Source of the DNA: Actinomycetospora callitridis
GTDB taxonomy: Bacteria; Actinomycetota; Actinomycetes; Mycobacteriales; Pseudonocardiaceae
NCBI RefSeq assembly: GCF_028737265.1
Contig: NZ_JAQZAK010000009.1
Span: forward strand, 1-64,000
Length of the DNA: 64,000 bases
Reading direction: 5' to 3'
This document shows, piece by piece, positions 50,277-58,649 of the stretch. The translations under genes were made by a program, and so were the position numbers. Below the pieces are notes generated by a model. The model was not told where the DNA came from, made no database searches, and saw nothing but the letters and a program-made list of their open reading frames with translations. Position 1 is the first letter of the stretch; each line of letters opens with the position of its first letter.

Positions 50277-53092
50277 CCCGTGTTCCGCATCCCCGCCGAG
50301 ATCCCGTTGACCGTCAGCAGCAGGGCCCGCTGCAGGTCCGGGTCGGGCTCGTCGACCTTGCGGCGCTCCGCGAGCGTGTGCACCTGCAGGTGGTGCAGCG
50401 GCTCGAGGTAGCCCTCGCGGATGTCCAGCGTGCGGCGCAGCAGCGGGTTGCCGCCGAGCAGCTCGTCACCGGGGGTGAGCTTGAGGACCTCGCGCTCGGT
50501 CGTCCGGTGCTCCGCCTTGATGATCTCGAAGACCTCCTGCAGCTCGGGGTCGACGAGCTCGGAGACGTAGAACCCGGCGATGCGCATGTCGGTCTTGGCC
50601 AGCGTCATCTCGACGTTGGAGATGAGGTTGGCGAAGAAGGCCCAGTCCCGCATCTCGTCGATGACCTCGGAGTAGCCGGCGTCGTGCGCGGCCTTCAGAC
50701 CGCTGCCGAGCCCGAACCAGCCGGGCACGATCATGCGGGTCTGGGTCCAGCCGAACACCCACGGGATCGCGCGCAGGTCCGCCAGGGACGTCTGGCCGCC
50801 GGCACCGGGGCGCTTGCCCGGCCGGGAGCCCACGTTGAGCATCGAGAGCTCGTCGACCGGCGTGGCCTGGGTGAAGAAGTCCGGCAGGCCCTCGTGCTCG
50901 ATGAGCTTCGTGTAGGCGTCCTGGGCGGCGTCGGAGATGACGTCCATCGCCTCGTCCCAGCGCTTGAGCGTCGCCGCCTCCACCCGCGAGGTCTGGTGCA
51001 GCAGCGTCGCGTCCAGCACCGCCGAGAGCATGATCTCGAGGTTGTCCTTCGCGAGCGCGGGCAGCGAGTACTTGTCGGAGATGACCTCGCCCTGCTCGGT
51101 CACCTTCATCACCGCGTCGACCACGCCGTGCGGCTGGGCCGCGATCGCCTCGCCGGCCGGGCCGCCGCCGCGCCCGACCGAACCCCCGCGGCCGTGGAAC
51201 AGGCGCAGCCGCACGCCGTGCTTGGCGGCGACGTCGCGCAGCTGGCGCTGGGCCGTGTGGATCGACCACTGCGACGTGGTCAGACCGGCGCCCTTGTTGG
51301 AGTCGGAGTAGCCCAGCATCATCTCCTGGACGTCGCCCCGAGCCGCCACGAGCGCCCGGTACGACGGGTCGGAAAGCATCCCGTCGAGCAGGTCCCCGGA
51401 GATCTTCAGCTCGGTCGCGGTCTCGAAGAGCGGGACGATGTCGATCGACGCGGCGGCCTCGACGGAGTCGCCCTCCCCGCCGGTGATCTCGACCAGGCCC
51501 GCCTCCCGCGCGAGCACCGCGACGGCGAGGATGTCGTCGACGTTCTGCGCCATCGAGATGACGTAGGTGTGCAGGGCCTCCTCGCCGTAGGTCTCCTGCA
51601 CCGTGCGGATGCAGTCGAAGACCTCGAGCGTCTCCTTGAACGAGTCGTCGCCGATCTGCTGCCAGTTGCGCCGCGGGGTCAGCGCCCGGCGCCCCGCCAG
51701 CTCCTTCGAGAGCACCTCGGTGCGCCCGGCGTGGTCGAGCTCGCCGTACGGGGTGTCCAGCTCGCCGAGGCGGTCGAACAGCGACTGCAGCGCCGTGTGG
51801 TGGAAGTTCGTGTGCTCGCGGACGTCGACGCTGGCCAGGTGCAGCCCGACGGCGTTCGCCGAGCGCATGACGTCGCGCAGGCCGCCGTCGGCGATCCGCT
51901 CGCCCTGGTGGGCGCGCAGCGAGCGGTCCATGACGACGAGGTCGCGCAGGTACTCGTCGGCCCCGAGGTAGTCGCGCCCCGGCTGGTGCGGGGTGCCCTC
52001 GACGTAGCGGCGCCGGGTGTTCTCCAGCCGCGCGTGGACGTAGGAGCACTTGAGCCGGTAGGGCTCCTCGGCGTTGAGCCGCACGAACCGGTCGTAGACC
52101 TCCGGCAGCGCGCGGCGGTCGCGGGCGAGGCTGCGCCGCAGGTCCTCGCTGACCCCCACCAGCCGCGTCGACACCGACAGCTCCTGGACGAGGTCCTCGA
52201 GCAGCTCGGACTGGATGCGCACGCCGCGCTCGCCGTAGATCCGCATCGTCTCGAGCGTCAGCTCGGCGGTGACGTTGGGGTTGCCGTCGCGGTCGCCGCC
52301 GACCCAGCAGCCCAGGACGAGGGGCCGCGAGCCCTCGGGCAGGTGCAGGCCCACGCGGGCGAGCTGCTCATCGAGCTCGTTGAGCACCTCGGGCACGGAG
52401 CGGCGTCCGAGCTGGTCGAGGTAGTAGGACACCGAGCGGGCCTCGTCGAGCACCGTCGGACGCTCGGGGCGGATCTCGTCGGTCTGCCAGATGAGGTCGA
52501 CGAGGCGGTGCAGCCGGACCTCGGCCTGCTCCTCGGGCAGGCCGCGGGCCAGGACGTCCGCGATCGCCCGGAGCTTGCCGAGCACCGACTGGCGCTGCGC
52601 CTCCGTCGGGTGCGCGGTGAACGTCGGCTTGACCTCGAGGCGCGACAGCGCCGTGTCGAGCTCGTTCGGGTCGGCGTCGGCGACGAGCCGGTCCACGACC
52701 TCGTGCAGGGGGCCGCGGCCGTCCGCGTGCACCGCGGCGCGCTCCTCGGCACGGTGCAGCTGCTCGGCGAGGTTGGCGAGGTGGAAGTACGTCGCGAACG
52801 CCCGCCCGAGCACCGCGGCGGTGCCCGGGTCGAGCTCGCCGAGCAGGTCACGGATCTCGGTGTCGCCCCGGCCCCCGGAAGGATCATGGCTCGGGACCTC
52901 GCGCACCAGCCGGCGGACCTTCTCGACCAGCTCCAGCATGTCGTCGCCGTGCTGGGCCGCGACCGTGCGTCCGAGCAGCGTGGAGAGCAGGCGGATGTCC
53001 GCGCGCAGCGCGGAGTGCTCGGATTCGGAGGCGACGGTGCCCTCGGTGGAGACGCGGTCGGCTCGCGCGGAGCGCTGTCCGGTGTCGCTCAT
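50273..53092 (-). CDS. ppc: Phosphoenolpyruvate carboxylase
   Basis: The 939-residue enzyme adds bicarbonate to PEP to form oxaloacetate, replenishing the TCA cycle. Catalytic signatures are FTAHPTEAQRQSV, VLGCWVGGDRDGNPNVT, MMLGYSDSNKGAGLTTSQW and RLFHGRGGSVGRGGGP. The usual C-terminal ending is SAGMRNTG (normally QNTG). ATG at 53092 follows AGGAGG by 8 bases. The longer in-frame extension upstream is a shadow of the SnoaL region. The last 4 bases overlap the sensor kinase gene on the other strand. Confidence 0.95.
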   Translation of the reverse strand: MSDTGQRSARADRVSTEGTVASESEHSALRADIRLLSTLLGRTVAAQHGDDMLELVEKVRRLVREVPSHDPSGGRGDTEIRDLLGELDPGTAAVLGRAFATYFHLANLAEQLHRAEERAAVHADGRGPLHEVVDRLVADADPNELDTALSRLEVKPTFTAHPTEAQRQSVLGKLRAIADVLARGLPEEQAEVRLHRLVDLIWQTDEIRPERPTVLDEARSVSYYLDQLGRRSVPEVLNELDEQLARVGLHLPEGSRPLVLGCWVGGDRDGNPNVTAELTLETMRIYGERGVRIQSELLEDLVQELSVSTRLVGVSEDLRRSLARDRRALPEVYDRFVRLNAEEPYRLKCSYVHARLENTRRRYVEGTPHQPGRDYLGADEYLRDLVVMDRSLRAHQGERIADGGLRDVMRSANAVGLHLASVDVREHTNFHHTALQSLFDRLGELDTPYGELDHAGRTEVLSKELAGRRALTPRRNWQQIGDDSFKETLEVFDCIRTVQETYGEEALHTYVISMAQNVDDILAVAVLAREAGLVEITGGEGDSVEAAASIDIVPLFETATELKISGDLLDGMLSDPSYRALVAARGDVQEMMLGYSDSNKGAGLTTSQWSIHTAQRQLRDVAAKHGVRLRLFHGRGGSVGRGGGPAGEAIAAQPHGVVDAVMKVTEQGEVISDKYSLPALAKDNLEIMLSAVLDATLLHQTSRVEAATLKRWDEAMDVISDAAQDAYTKLIEHEGLPDFFTQATPVDELSMLNVGSRPGKRPGAGGQTSLADLRAIPWVFGWTQTRMIVPGWFGLGSGLKAAHDAGYSEVIDEMRDWAFFANLISNVEMTLAKTDMRIAGFYVSELVDPELQEVFEIIKAEHRTTEREVLKLTPGDELLGGNPLLRRTLDIREGYLEPLHHLQVHTLAERRKVDEPDPDLQRALLLTVNGISAGMRNTG

Positions 53093-53190
53093 CGATCGTC
53101 CTCCTGATCGGCGTTCCCTCCTGGTGGGTCCGCGACGGTGGGGACGCCGACAGATTGTGCCCCCGATCGGCCGCGCCGACACCCCGAGGG

Positions 53191-53661
53191 TCACCCCGCG
53201 CCGGCGACCTCCGGGAGGAGCCCCAGACCGGTGAGGAGACCGTGGTGGTCCCACAGCGTCCGGTACTCGGTGATCCGCTCCTTGCGCACGGCGACCACCG
53301 AGATCGCGAGGACCTCGACGTGCCGGCCGGTGGGGGCGACGCCGGGCAGCAGCCACGGCAGCTCGCGGTCGTGGGTGAAGGCGACGCGTGCCTCGTCGAC
53401 CACCCGGAACCGGTCGCCGGTGCGGGAGACGCGGGTGGTGGTGAGGTCGGCGGGGCGGTGGGGGAGGACGTCGTCGGCGAGGTGGCGGCGCAGGGCGTCC
53501 GCGCCGCGCGCGCCGGTGCCCGCCGGCAGCGTCGAGAACGCCACGTCCGGGGCGACCCGTGCCATCGCGGCCTCGAGGTCGCCGTCGCCGAAGACGGCGG
53601 TGGCGAAGGCGTCGCGGGCCCGCTCGACCGCGACCATGAGGTCCTGGACGGCCTTGGTCAC
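53191..53661 (-). CDS. SnoaL/NTF2-like protein
   Basis: The 156-residue protein has the cone-like NTF2 fold pattern: a helix-rich start (VERARDAFATAVFGDGDLEA), a middle pocket section (VAPDVAFSTLPAGTGARGADAL) and paired strands near the end (HVEVLAISVVAVRKERITEYRT). Such proteins are polyketide cyclases, isomerases or ligand carriers; no catalytic residue set identifies which. It starts with GTG at 53661. It lies between ppc and the ECF42-type sigma gene on the same strand and has no clear functional link to either. Confidence 0.75.
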   Translation of the reverse strand: MTKAVQDLMVAVERARDAFATAVFGDGDLEAAMARVAPDVAFSTLPAGTGARGADALRRHLADDVLPHRPADLTTTRVSRTGDRFRVVDEARVAFTHDRELPWLLPGVAPTGRHVEVLAISVVAVRKERITEYRTLWDHHGLLTGLGLLPEVAGAG

Positions 53662-53733
53662 CTCCCGATCGTCGCACCCGGACCGCGGGTCCGGCAGCGG
53701 ATGGCTCAGGTCGGGACGGTTCAGGTGAGGGGT

Positions 53734-54954
53734 TCAGGTGAGGGCCTCGAGCCGCCGGGCGAGCAGGTCGCGCTCCACGTCGTTCGCCGTGAGCATCGCC
53801 GCCTCCCCGAGCGCGACCCGGGCCTCGTCGGACCGCCCGGCCCGGCGCAGCAGCTCCCCGCGGGCCGCGGCGAGGTAGCCGTACCCGGCGAGCCGGGGCT
53901 CGTCGGCGAGGGCGTCCAGCGCGGCGAGGCCGGCATCGGGGCCGTCGGCGAACCCCAGGGCGACCGCCCGGTTGAGCGCCACGACGGGCGACGGCCAGCG
54001 CGCGGCGAGCACGTCGTAGAGCCCGACGATCTCGACCCAGTCGGTGTCGTCAGCCTCCCGCGCGTCGGCGTGGACGGCGGCGATGGCGGCGAGCACGGCG
54101 TAGCGGCTCACGGGCCGCGCCGGCAACGCCTCGAGGACCAGGGACCGGCCCTCGGCGATCATCGCGGCGTCCCAGCGGGACCGGTCCTGGTCGGCGAGCA
54201 GGACGAGCTCGCCGTCGGGGCCCGTGCGCGTCCCGCGACGTGCGTCGGTGAGCAGGACGAGCGCGAGCAGCCCGGCGACGGCGGGGTCGTCGGGGAACCG
54301 CGAGCGCAGCAGGCGCGCCAGGTCGTGGGCCCGGTCGAGCAGGTCGTCGCGGACGAGCGTCGCCCCGGTCGGCGCCGTGTGGCCGGTGGTGAGCACGAGG
54401 TGCACCACGCTGAGCACCCCGCCGAGACGGCGCGGCATCTCGTCCACGCCCGGGACGCGGAACGGCACCCCGGCCGCCGCGATCTTCTTCTTCGCCCGGG
54501 TGAGCCGGGCGGCCATCGTCGGCTCGGTGACGAGGAACCCGCGCGCGATCTCGGGCGTCGAGAGCCCGCCGAGCAGGCGCAGGGTCAGCGCGACCCGTGC
54601 CTCCGGGGTCAGCGCGGGATGGCAGCACGTGAACAGCAGCGCGAGCAGGTCGTCGGGCGGCGCTCCGAGGGGTTCCGGGGCCGCCTCGTCGACCACCAGA
54701 AGCGGCAGCGCCCGCTCGGCCACGGCCGCCCGGCGGTGGAGGTCGAGCGCGCGACGCCGGGCCGCGGTGGTCAGCCACGCACCCGGTCGCGCCGGGACAC
54801 CGTCGCCCCACGCGACCAGCGCCTGGGCGTAGGCCTCCTGCACGCACTCCTCGGCGAGGTCGAGGTCGCGCGTGACGCGCACCGTCGCGGCGAGCACGGA
54901 GGCCCACTCGCGACGGTGCGCGTCGGCGACGGCCCCGGCGGGGTCGACGCTCAT
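53734..54954 (-). CDS. ECF42-type sigma factor with C-terminal TPR-like extension
   Basis: The 406-residue protein has sigma region 2 (VLAATVRVTRDLDLAEECVQEAY, GAWLTTAARRRALDLHRR) and region 4 (TPEARVALTLRLLGGLSTPEIARG, TEPTMAARLTRAKKKI). A long C-terminal helical extension (about 180-400) has alternating Ala-rich helices like TPR repeats. This is the DGPF-linked ECF42 group, whose extension is needed for activity in studied cases. The ATG at 54954 lies 8 bases after the end of the DGPF gene on the same strand, as expected for the pair. Confidence 0.88.
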   Translation of the reverse strand: MSVDPAGAVADAHRREWASVLAATVRVTRDLDLAEECVQEAYAQALVAWGDGVPARPGAWLTTAARRRALDLHRRAAVAERALPLLVVDEAAPEPLGAPPDDLLALLFTCCHPALTPEARVALTLRLLGGLSTPEIARGFLVTEPTMAARLTRAKKKIAAAGVPFRVPGVDEMPRRLGGVLSVVHLVLTTGHTAPTGATLVRDDLLDRAHDLARLLRSRFPDDPAVAGLLALVLLTDARRGTRTGPDGELVLLADQDRSRWDAAMIAEGRSLVLEALPARPVSRYAVLAAIAAVHADAREADDTDWVEIVGLYDVLAARWPSPVVALNRAVALGFADGPDAGLAALDALADEPRLAGYGYLAAARGELLRRAGRSDEARVALGEAAMLTANDVERDLLARRLEALT

Positions 54955-54961
54955 CGCGATC

Positions 54962-55342
54962 TCACATGTCCCGCAGCGGTCGCACCTCGACGCCCCCGAA
55001 CGGCGCCGGCACCTCCCGGGCCAGCGCCAGCGCGGTGTCGAGGTCGGGGACCTCGACGAGGTAGAAGCCGCCGAGCGCCTCCTTGGTCTCGACGAAGGGT
55101 CCGTCGGTGACCAGGGCGTCCTCGCCCGCGGCGAACCCGTCGCGGTCCTGACTGCCACCTCCGCCCGGGCCTCGCACCGTCGTGGCGGTCGCCGTCGGGT
55201 GGAGCCATCCGCCGCCGCGCAGCACGTCCCCGTGCGCCGCGGCGAAGCGGCCGTGGGCGGCCAGGATCTCGCCGGCCTCGTGCTCACCGACCGCCGCCCA
55301 GGAGGCCTCGTCCTCGTACAGCAGGATCAGGTACTGGCCCAT
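54962..55342 (-). CDS. YciI/DGPF-domain partner protein
   Basis: The 126-residue protein begins MGQYLILLYEDEASWAAVG and contains the name-giving DGPF motif (VTDGPFVETKEALGGFYLVE), the standard signature of the DGPF partners of ECF42 sigma factors. Its function is unknown; it may bind a ligand. ATG at 55342 follows GGAG. It directly precedes the ECF42-type sigma gene on the minus strand and is probably transcribed from it or with it. Confidence 0.9.
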   Translation of the reverse strand: MGQYLILLYEDEASWAAVGEHEAGEILAAHGRFAAAHGDVLRGGGWLHPTATATTVRGPGGGGSQDRDGFAAGEDALVTDGPFVETKEALGGFYLVEVPDLDTALALAREVPAPFGGVEVRPLRDM

Positions 55343-55433
55343 GTCGTCTCCTCGACTCCGGGGCCCCGCGGCGGGGGCCCTCATCATGACGTCGCGGAGC
55401 GGTCCCGGGAATCGACAGGTCCCCGCTTCCGGC

Positions 55434-56009
55434 TCACCGCCGGCGGTGGTGGGTGACGACGGCGCCGGTCGGGACGGTCGCCACGGACTCCGTCGACCAC
55501 GTCGACGCCGGGAGCGGGCCGTCGAACATCGGCAGACCGGCCCCGAGGATCGCCGGCACCCGGATGATGCGCAGCTCGTCGAGCAGGTCGGCGGCGAGCA
55601 GGGCCCGGATCACGCTGACGCTCGAGAGCACCGCGATGTCGCGGCCCGGCGCTTCGCGCAGCGCGCGGACCTCGCCCTCGAGATCGCTCGCGACCCGGGC
55701 GTTCGACCAGGTCGCGGTGGTGAGCGTGCGGGAGACGACCACCTTCTCGACGGCGTCGAACCAGCGGGAGATGTCGCGGCTGCGCGGGTCGGCGGCGGGG
55801 TCGTCGGCCACCGACGGCCAGTACCCGTGGAAGCCCTCGTAGTTGGTGCGTCCCAGCAGGACGGTGTCGACGCCGCGGTAGAAGCCGGCGAAGCCGGACG
55901 CGCACTGCTCGTGCAGGGCGGTCTCGATCAGCCAGGACATGTCCCCGCCCGGTCCGGCGGCGTAGCCGTCGAGGGAGAGGGTGATGTTGGCGGTGACGGT
56001 GCGGGACAT
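55434..56009 (-). CDS. Dihydrofolate reductase/RibD-like family protein
   Basis: The 191-residue protein has the RibD_C/DHFR fold: NITLSLDGYAAGPGGDMSWL, a mid-protein VDTVLLGRTNYEGFHGYWP and VVSRTLTTATWSNARV, then the cofactor site VLSSVSVIRALLAADLLDE and a C-terminal strand. Actinobacteria carry many such stand-alone reductases, probably reducing small molecules with NADPH. It shares direction with the DGPF gene but is separated by 91 bases. The start is ATG at 56009. Confidence 0.87.
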   Translation of the reverse strand: MSRTVTANITLSLDGYAAGPGGDMSWLIETALHEQCASGFAGFYRGVDTVLLGRTNYEGFHGYWPSVADDPAADPRSRDISRWFDAVEKVVVSRTLTTATWSNARVASDLEGEVRALREAPGRDIAVLSSVSVIRALLAADLLDELRIIRVPAILGAGLPMFDGPLPASTWSTESVATVPTGAVVTHHRRR

Positions 56010-56258
56010 GCGGGGTGTGCTCCTCGGGTGGCGGACCCCGGTGCGGGTCGATCACCACGACGTCGAGCGGGGGCGTCGCCGTCGGTCACGGTCGCCGGAC
56101 CTCGGACGATCGAGCATGAGACCTCGCACTGGCCGCGCCGATCGTCCCGCGTCCTCTCACGAGGGGCACCTTGCGCATGATCGACCGGCGCCGGGGCCTG
56201 CGGAACGTGCCCCTCGCCGCGGGTTGCCGGAGGCGGCGGGCGGGGCATACAACGCCTG

Positions 56259-57296
56259 ATGAGCACCACCGTGGGCAACAGCCCGTACGCCGAGTCCAGC
56301 GGGTCCTTCAAGCGGCGCGGACCCCGGTTCACCGACCGGATCGTCGCCTCGCCGTCCTCGGAGCAGGAGTGGCAGGCCGAGCCCGGCCGCTACCGCCTGG
56401 TCGCGTCCCTGGCCTGCCCCTGGGCGCACCGCTCGGTCATCGTGCGGCGCCTGATGGGGCTCGAGGACGCGATCTCGCTGGCGATCGTCGACCCGCTGCA
56501 GGACGACCGGTCGTGGCGCTTCTCCCTCGACGAGGACGGCCGCGACCCGGTGCTCGGCTACCGGTACCTCTCGGAGGCCTACCTCGCGCGCGACCCGGAG
56601 AACGGCACCGAGAACGGGGTGTCCGTCCCGGCGATCGTGGAGGAGTCCAGCGGGCTGCTCGTCACCAACGACTACCCGCAGATCACGATCGACCTCGGAA
56701 TCGAGTGGGCGAAGTACCAGCGCCCCGGTGCGCCGACGCTGTACCCGGAGGAGCTGCGCGAGGAGATCGACGCGGTCAACGAGGGCGTCTTCCACGACGT
56801 CAACAACGGCGTCTACAAGGCGGGCTTCGCGACGAAGCAGGCGCGCTACGAGGAGGCGTACGCGGCGCTGTTCGCCCGGCTCGCCGAGCTCGACGAGCGC
56901 CTGGCCGACCGGCGCTACCTCGTCGGCGACCACATCACCGAGGCCGACATCCGGCTGTTCACCACGCTGGCGCGCTTCGACGCCGTGTATCACGGCCACT
57001 TCAAGTGCAACCGGCAGAAGCTCTCCGAGTTCGAGAACCTCTGGCCGTACGCCCGCGACCTGTACCAGACCCCCGGTTTCGGGGACACGGTCGACTTCGA
57101 CCACTTCAAGCGGCACTACTACCAGGTGCACACGTCGATCAACCCGACGCAGATCGTGCCGCTGGGACCCGAGCCCTCGGTGTGGCTCGAGCCGCACCAC
57201 CGCGAGCACCTCGGTGGGACGCCGTTCGGCCCGGACGGCACCCCGCCCGAGCCGCTCGACGGCCCGCTGCGCCCGCTGCCGCCTCTCGACATGTGA
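56259..57296 (+). CDS. Glutathionyl-hydroquinone reductase-like GST (Xi class)
   Basis: The 345-residue protein carries the Xi-class catalytic motif CPWAHR (ASLACPWAHRSVIVRRLMGL), a thioredoxin-like N domain, and an all-helical C domain with YLVGDHITEADIRLFTTL. The Cys of CPWAHR reduces glutathionyl-hydroquinones in other organisms. Because this group uses mycothiol rather than glutathione, the in vivo thiol is uncertain. The ATG at 56259 is near AACGCCTG and has no strong ribosome site. A perfect 18-base hairpin overlaps its stop codon. Confidence 0.9.
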   Translation: MSTTVGNSPYAESSGSFKRRGPRFTDRIVASPSSEQEWQAEPGRYRLVASLACPWAHRSVIVRRLMGLEDAISLAIVDPLQDDRSWRFSLDEDGRDPVLGYRYLSEAYLARDPENGTENGVSVPAIVEESSGLLVTNDYPQITIDLGIEWAKYQRPGAPTLYPEELREEIDAVNEGVFHDVNNGVYKAGFATKQARYEEAYAALFARLAELDERLADRRYLVGDHITEADIRLFTTLARFDAVYHGHFKCNRQKLSEFENLWPYARDLYQTPGFGDTVDFDHFKRHYYQVHTSINPTQIVPLGPEPSVWLEPHHREHLGGTPFGPDGTPPEPLDGPLRPLPPLDM

Positions 57297-57332
57297 GCGA
57301 AGTTCCCGGCTATGGCCGGGAACTTCGCTCAC
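57293..57332. terminator. 18-bp hairpin overlapping the GST stop codon
   Basis: GTGAGCGAAGTTCCCGGC (57293-57310), loop TATG, and GCCGGGAACTTCGCTCAC (57315-57332) form a perfect 18-pair stem. The GST stop TGA (57294-57296) lies inside the first arm. The convergent LLM gene stops 6 bases further on. A bidirectional terminator is likely. A nearly identical element is at 60451. Confidence 0.85.
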
Positions 57333-57338
57333 GGGTCG

Positions 57339-58520
57339 TCAGCCCTTCGACGCCACCTCGTCGGCGTACTTGTTGGTCATGTGCTCGACGGCGGCCATCT
57401 GGGAGGCCGAGTGGCCCTCGCGCGCCGCGGCGGCGCGGGACTTCGCGGCCAGCGTCGACTCCGCGTGGGTGCGGCCGGACCCCTGGAAGTGGGGGACCAC
57501 CTGCTCGGCGACGAGCTCCCAGGAGCGCTTCGTCGCCTGCGGGTTGGCCCACTCGTGGCCCATGAGCAGCATGCAGCCGAAGCCGCCCGACTGGTCGGCG
57601 AGCCGCTGGACCTGCGCGCGGCCGTCCTCGGGCGTCCCGATCGCCCCGATGCCGGCCTCGTTGACGAAGTCGATCATCTCCTTGACGTCGCCGCCCTCGA
57701 CGGCCATCTGCGGGAAGGCCGCCGTCTTCTGGAAGTAGCGGAACCACTCCTCGATGCCGAACTCCACGTCGCGGTAGGCCTGCTCGCGGGTCTCGGCGAT
57801 GTGCATGAGGCCGACGAGACGCCAGCCCGAGCGGTCCGGGGTCGGCTGCCCGAAGTGCGCCGCGCGCTCCTCGACCACGCTCCAGTGGTGGGCCAGGGCG
57901 TCGAACCCGTCCTGGGTCAGCGTCGCGCCGATCGAGAGCAGCCCGGTGCCGTGACGGCCGGCGAGCCGCGGTCCGGTCGGCGAGGCCACGGCGGCGACGG
58001 CCATGTCGAAGCGCGGCTCGGTGTAGGGCCGCAGCTGCAGCTGGGCGTCGACGAGGTTGTGGGTCTTCGTCTGCTCGGTGACGCTCTCGCCGGCGAGCAG
58101 CCGCATGATGATGTCGAGGTTGACGTCGAGCAGCTCGCGCGTGTCGGTCGGGTTCAGGCCGATCATCGCGGAGTCCGACGGCAGCGAGCCCGGCCCGACG
58201 CCGAGCATCGTGCGGCCGCGCGTGAGGTGGTCGAGCAGCACCATCCGGTCGGCCACCCACAGCGGGTTGTGATAGCTGACCGAGGTCACCCCGGTGCCGA
58301 GCTTGATGTTCTTGGTGCGCTCCGCCGCCGCCGCGATGAAGATCTCCGGCGAGGCGATGATCTCGGTGCCGGCCGAGTGGTGCTCGCCGATCCACGCCTC
58401 GTCGATGCCGAGCCGGTCGAGGTGCTCGACCAGCTCCAGGTCGCGCTGCAGCGCGAGCGTGGGATTGATGCCCGCGGGGTGGAAGGGGGCCAGGAACGTG
58501 CCGAAGCGCAACCTGCTCAC
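57339..58520 (-). CDS. LLM-class flavin-dependent monooxygenase
   Basis: The 393-residue protein belongs to the bacterial luciferase-like family (RFGTFLAPFHPAGINPTLAL, HLDRLGIDEAWIGEHHSAGT, LGTGVTSVSYHNPLWVADRM, the conserved acidic/His residues in EHH). These enzymes oxidise small substrates using reduced flavin and oxygen. Order and length resemble limonene monooxygenase-like members; the substrate is uncertain. The GTG at 58520 is divergent from the TPP enzyme. It ends near the long hairpin. Confidence 0.85.
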   Translation of the reverse strand: MSRLRFGTFLAPFHPAGINPTLALQRDLELVEHLDRLGIDEAWIGEHHSAGTEIIASPEIFIAAAAERTKNIKLGTGVTSVSYHNPLWVADRMVLLDHLTRGRTMLGVGPGSLPSDSAMIGLNPTDTRELLDVNLDIIMRLLAGESVTEQTKTHNLVDAQLQLRPYTEPRFDMAVAAVASPTGPRLAGRHGTGLLSIGATLTQDGFDALAHHWSVVEERAAHFGQPTPDRSGWRLVGLMHIAETREQAYRDVEFGIEEWFRYFQKTAAFPQMAVEGGDVKEMIDFVNEAGIGAIGTPEDGRAQVQRLADQSGGFGCMLLMGHEWANPQATKRSWELVAEQVVPHFQGSGRTHAESTLAAKSRAAAAREGHSASQMAAVEHMTNKYADEVASKG

Positions 58521-58649
58521 CGGTGCGTCTCCTCTGCGATCGGGGTGTCGTGGGGGGTCGACACGATGACGCTACGCATGACTCGTGTCACACGTCGATG
58601 CCTGCGCCGCCCCCACATGCCGCCGTGCCGCACCGGGGAGCCTCGGGGC

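Noticed and set aside
47156..53107. A 1983-codon plus-strand open frame across the kinase and ppc genes
   Set aside because: It is an out-of-frame shadow: composition is Arg/Pro/Ala/Gly-rich low complexity, while the kinase and ppc reading frames carry clear protein motifs.
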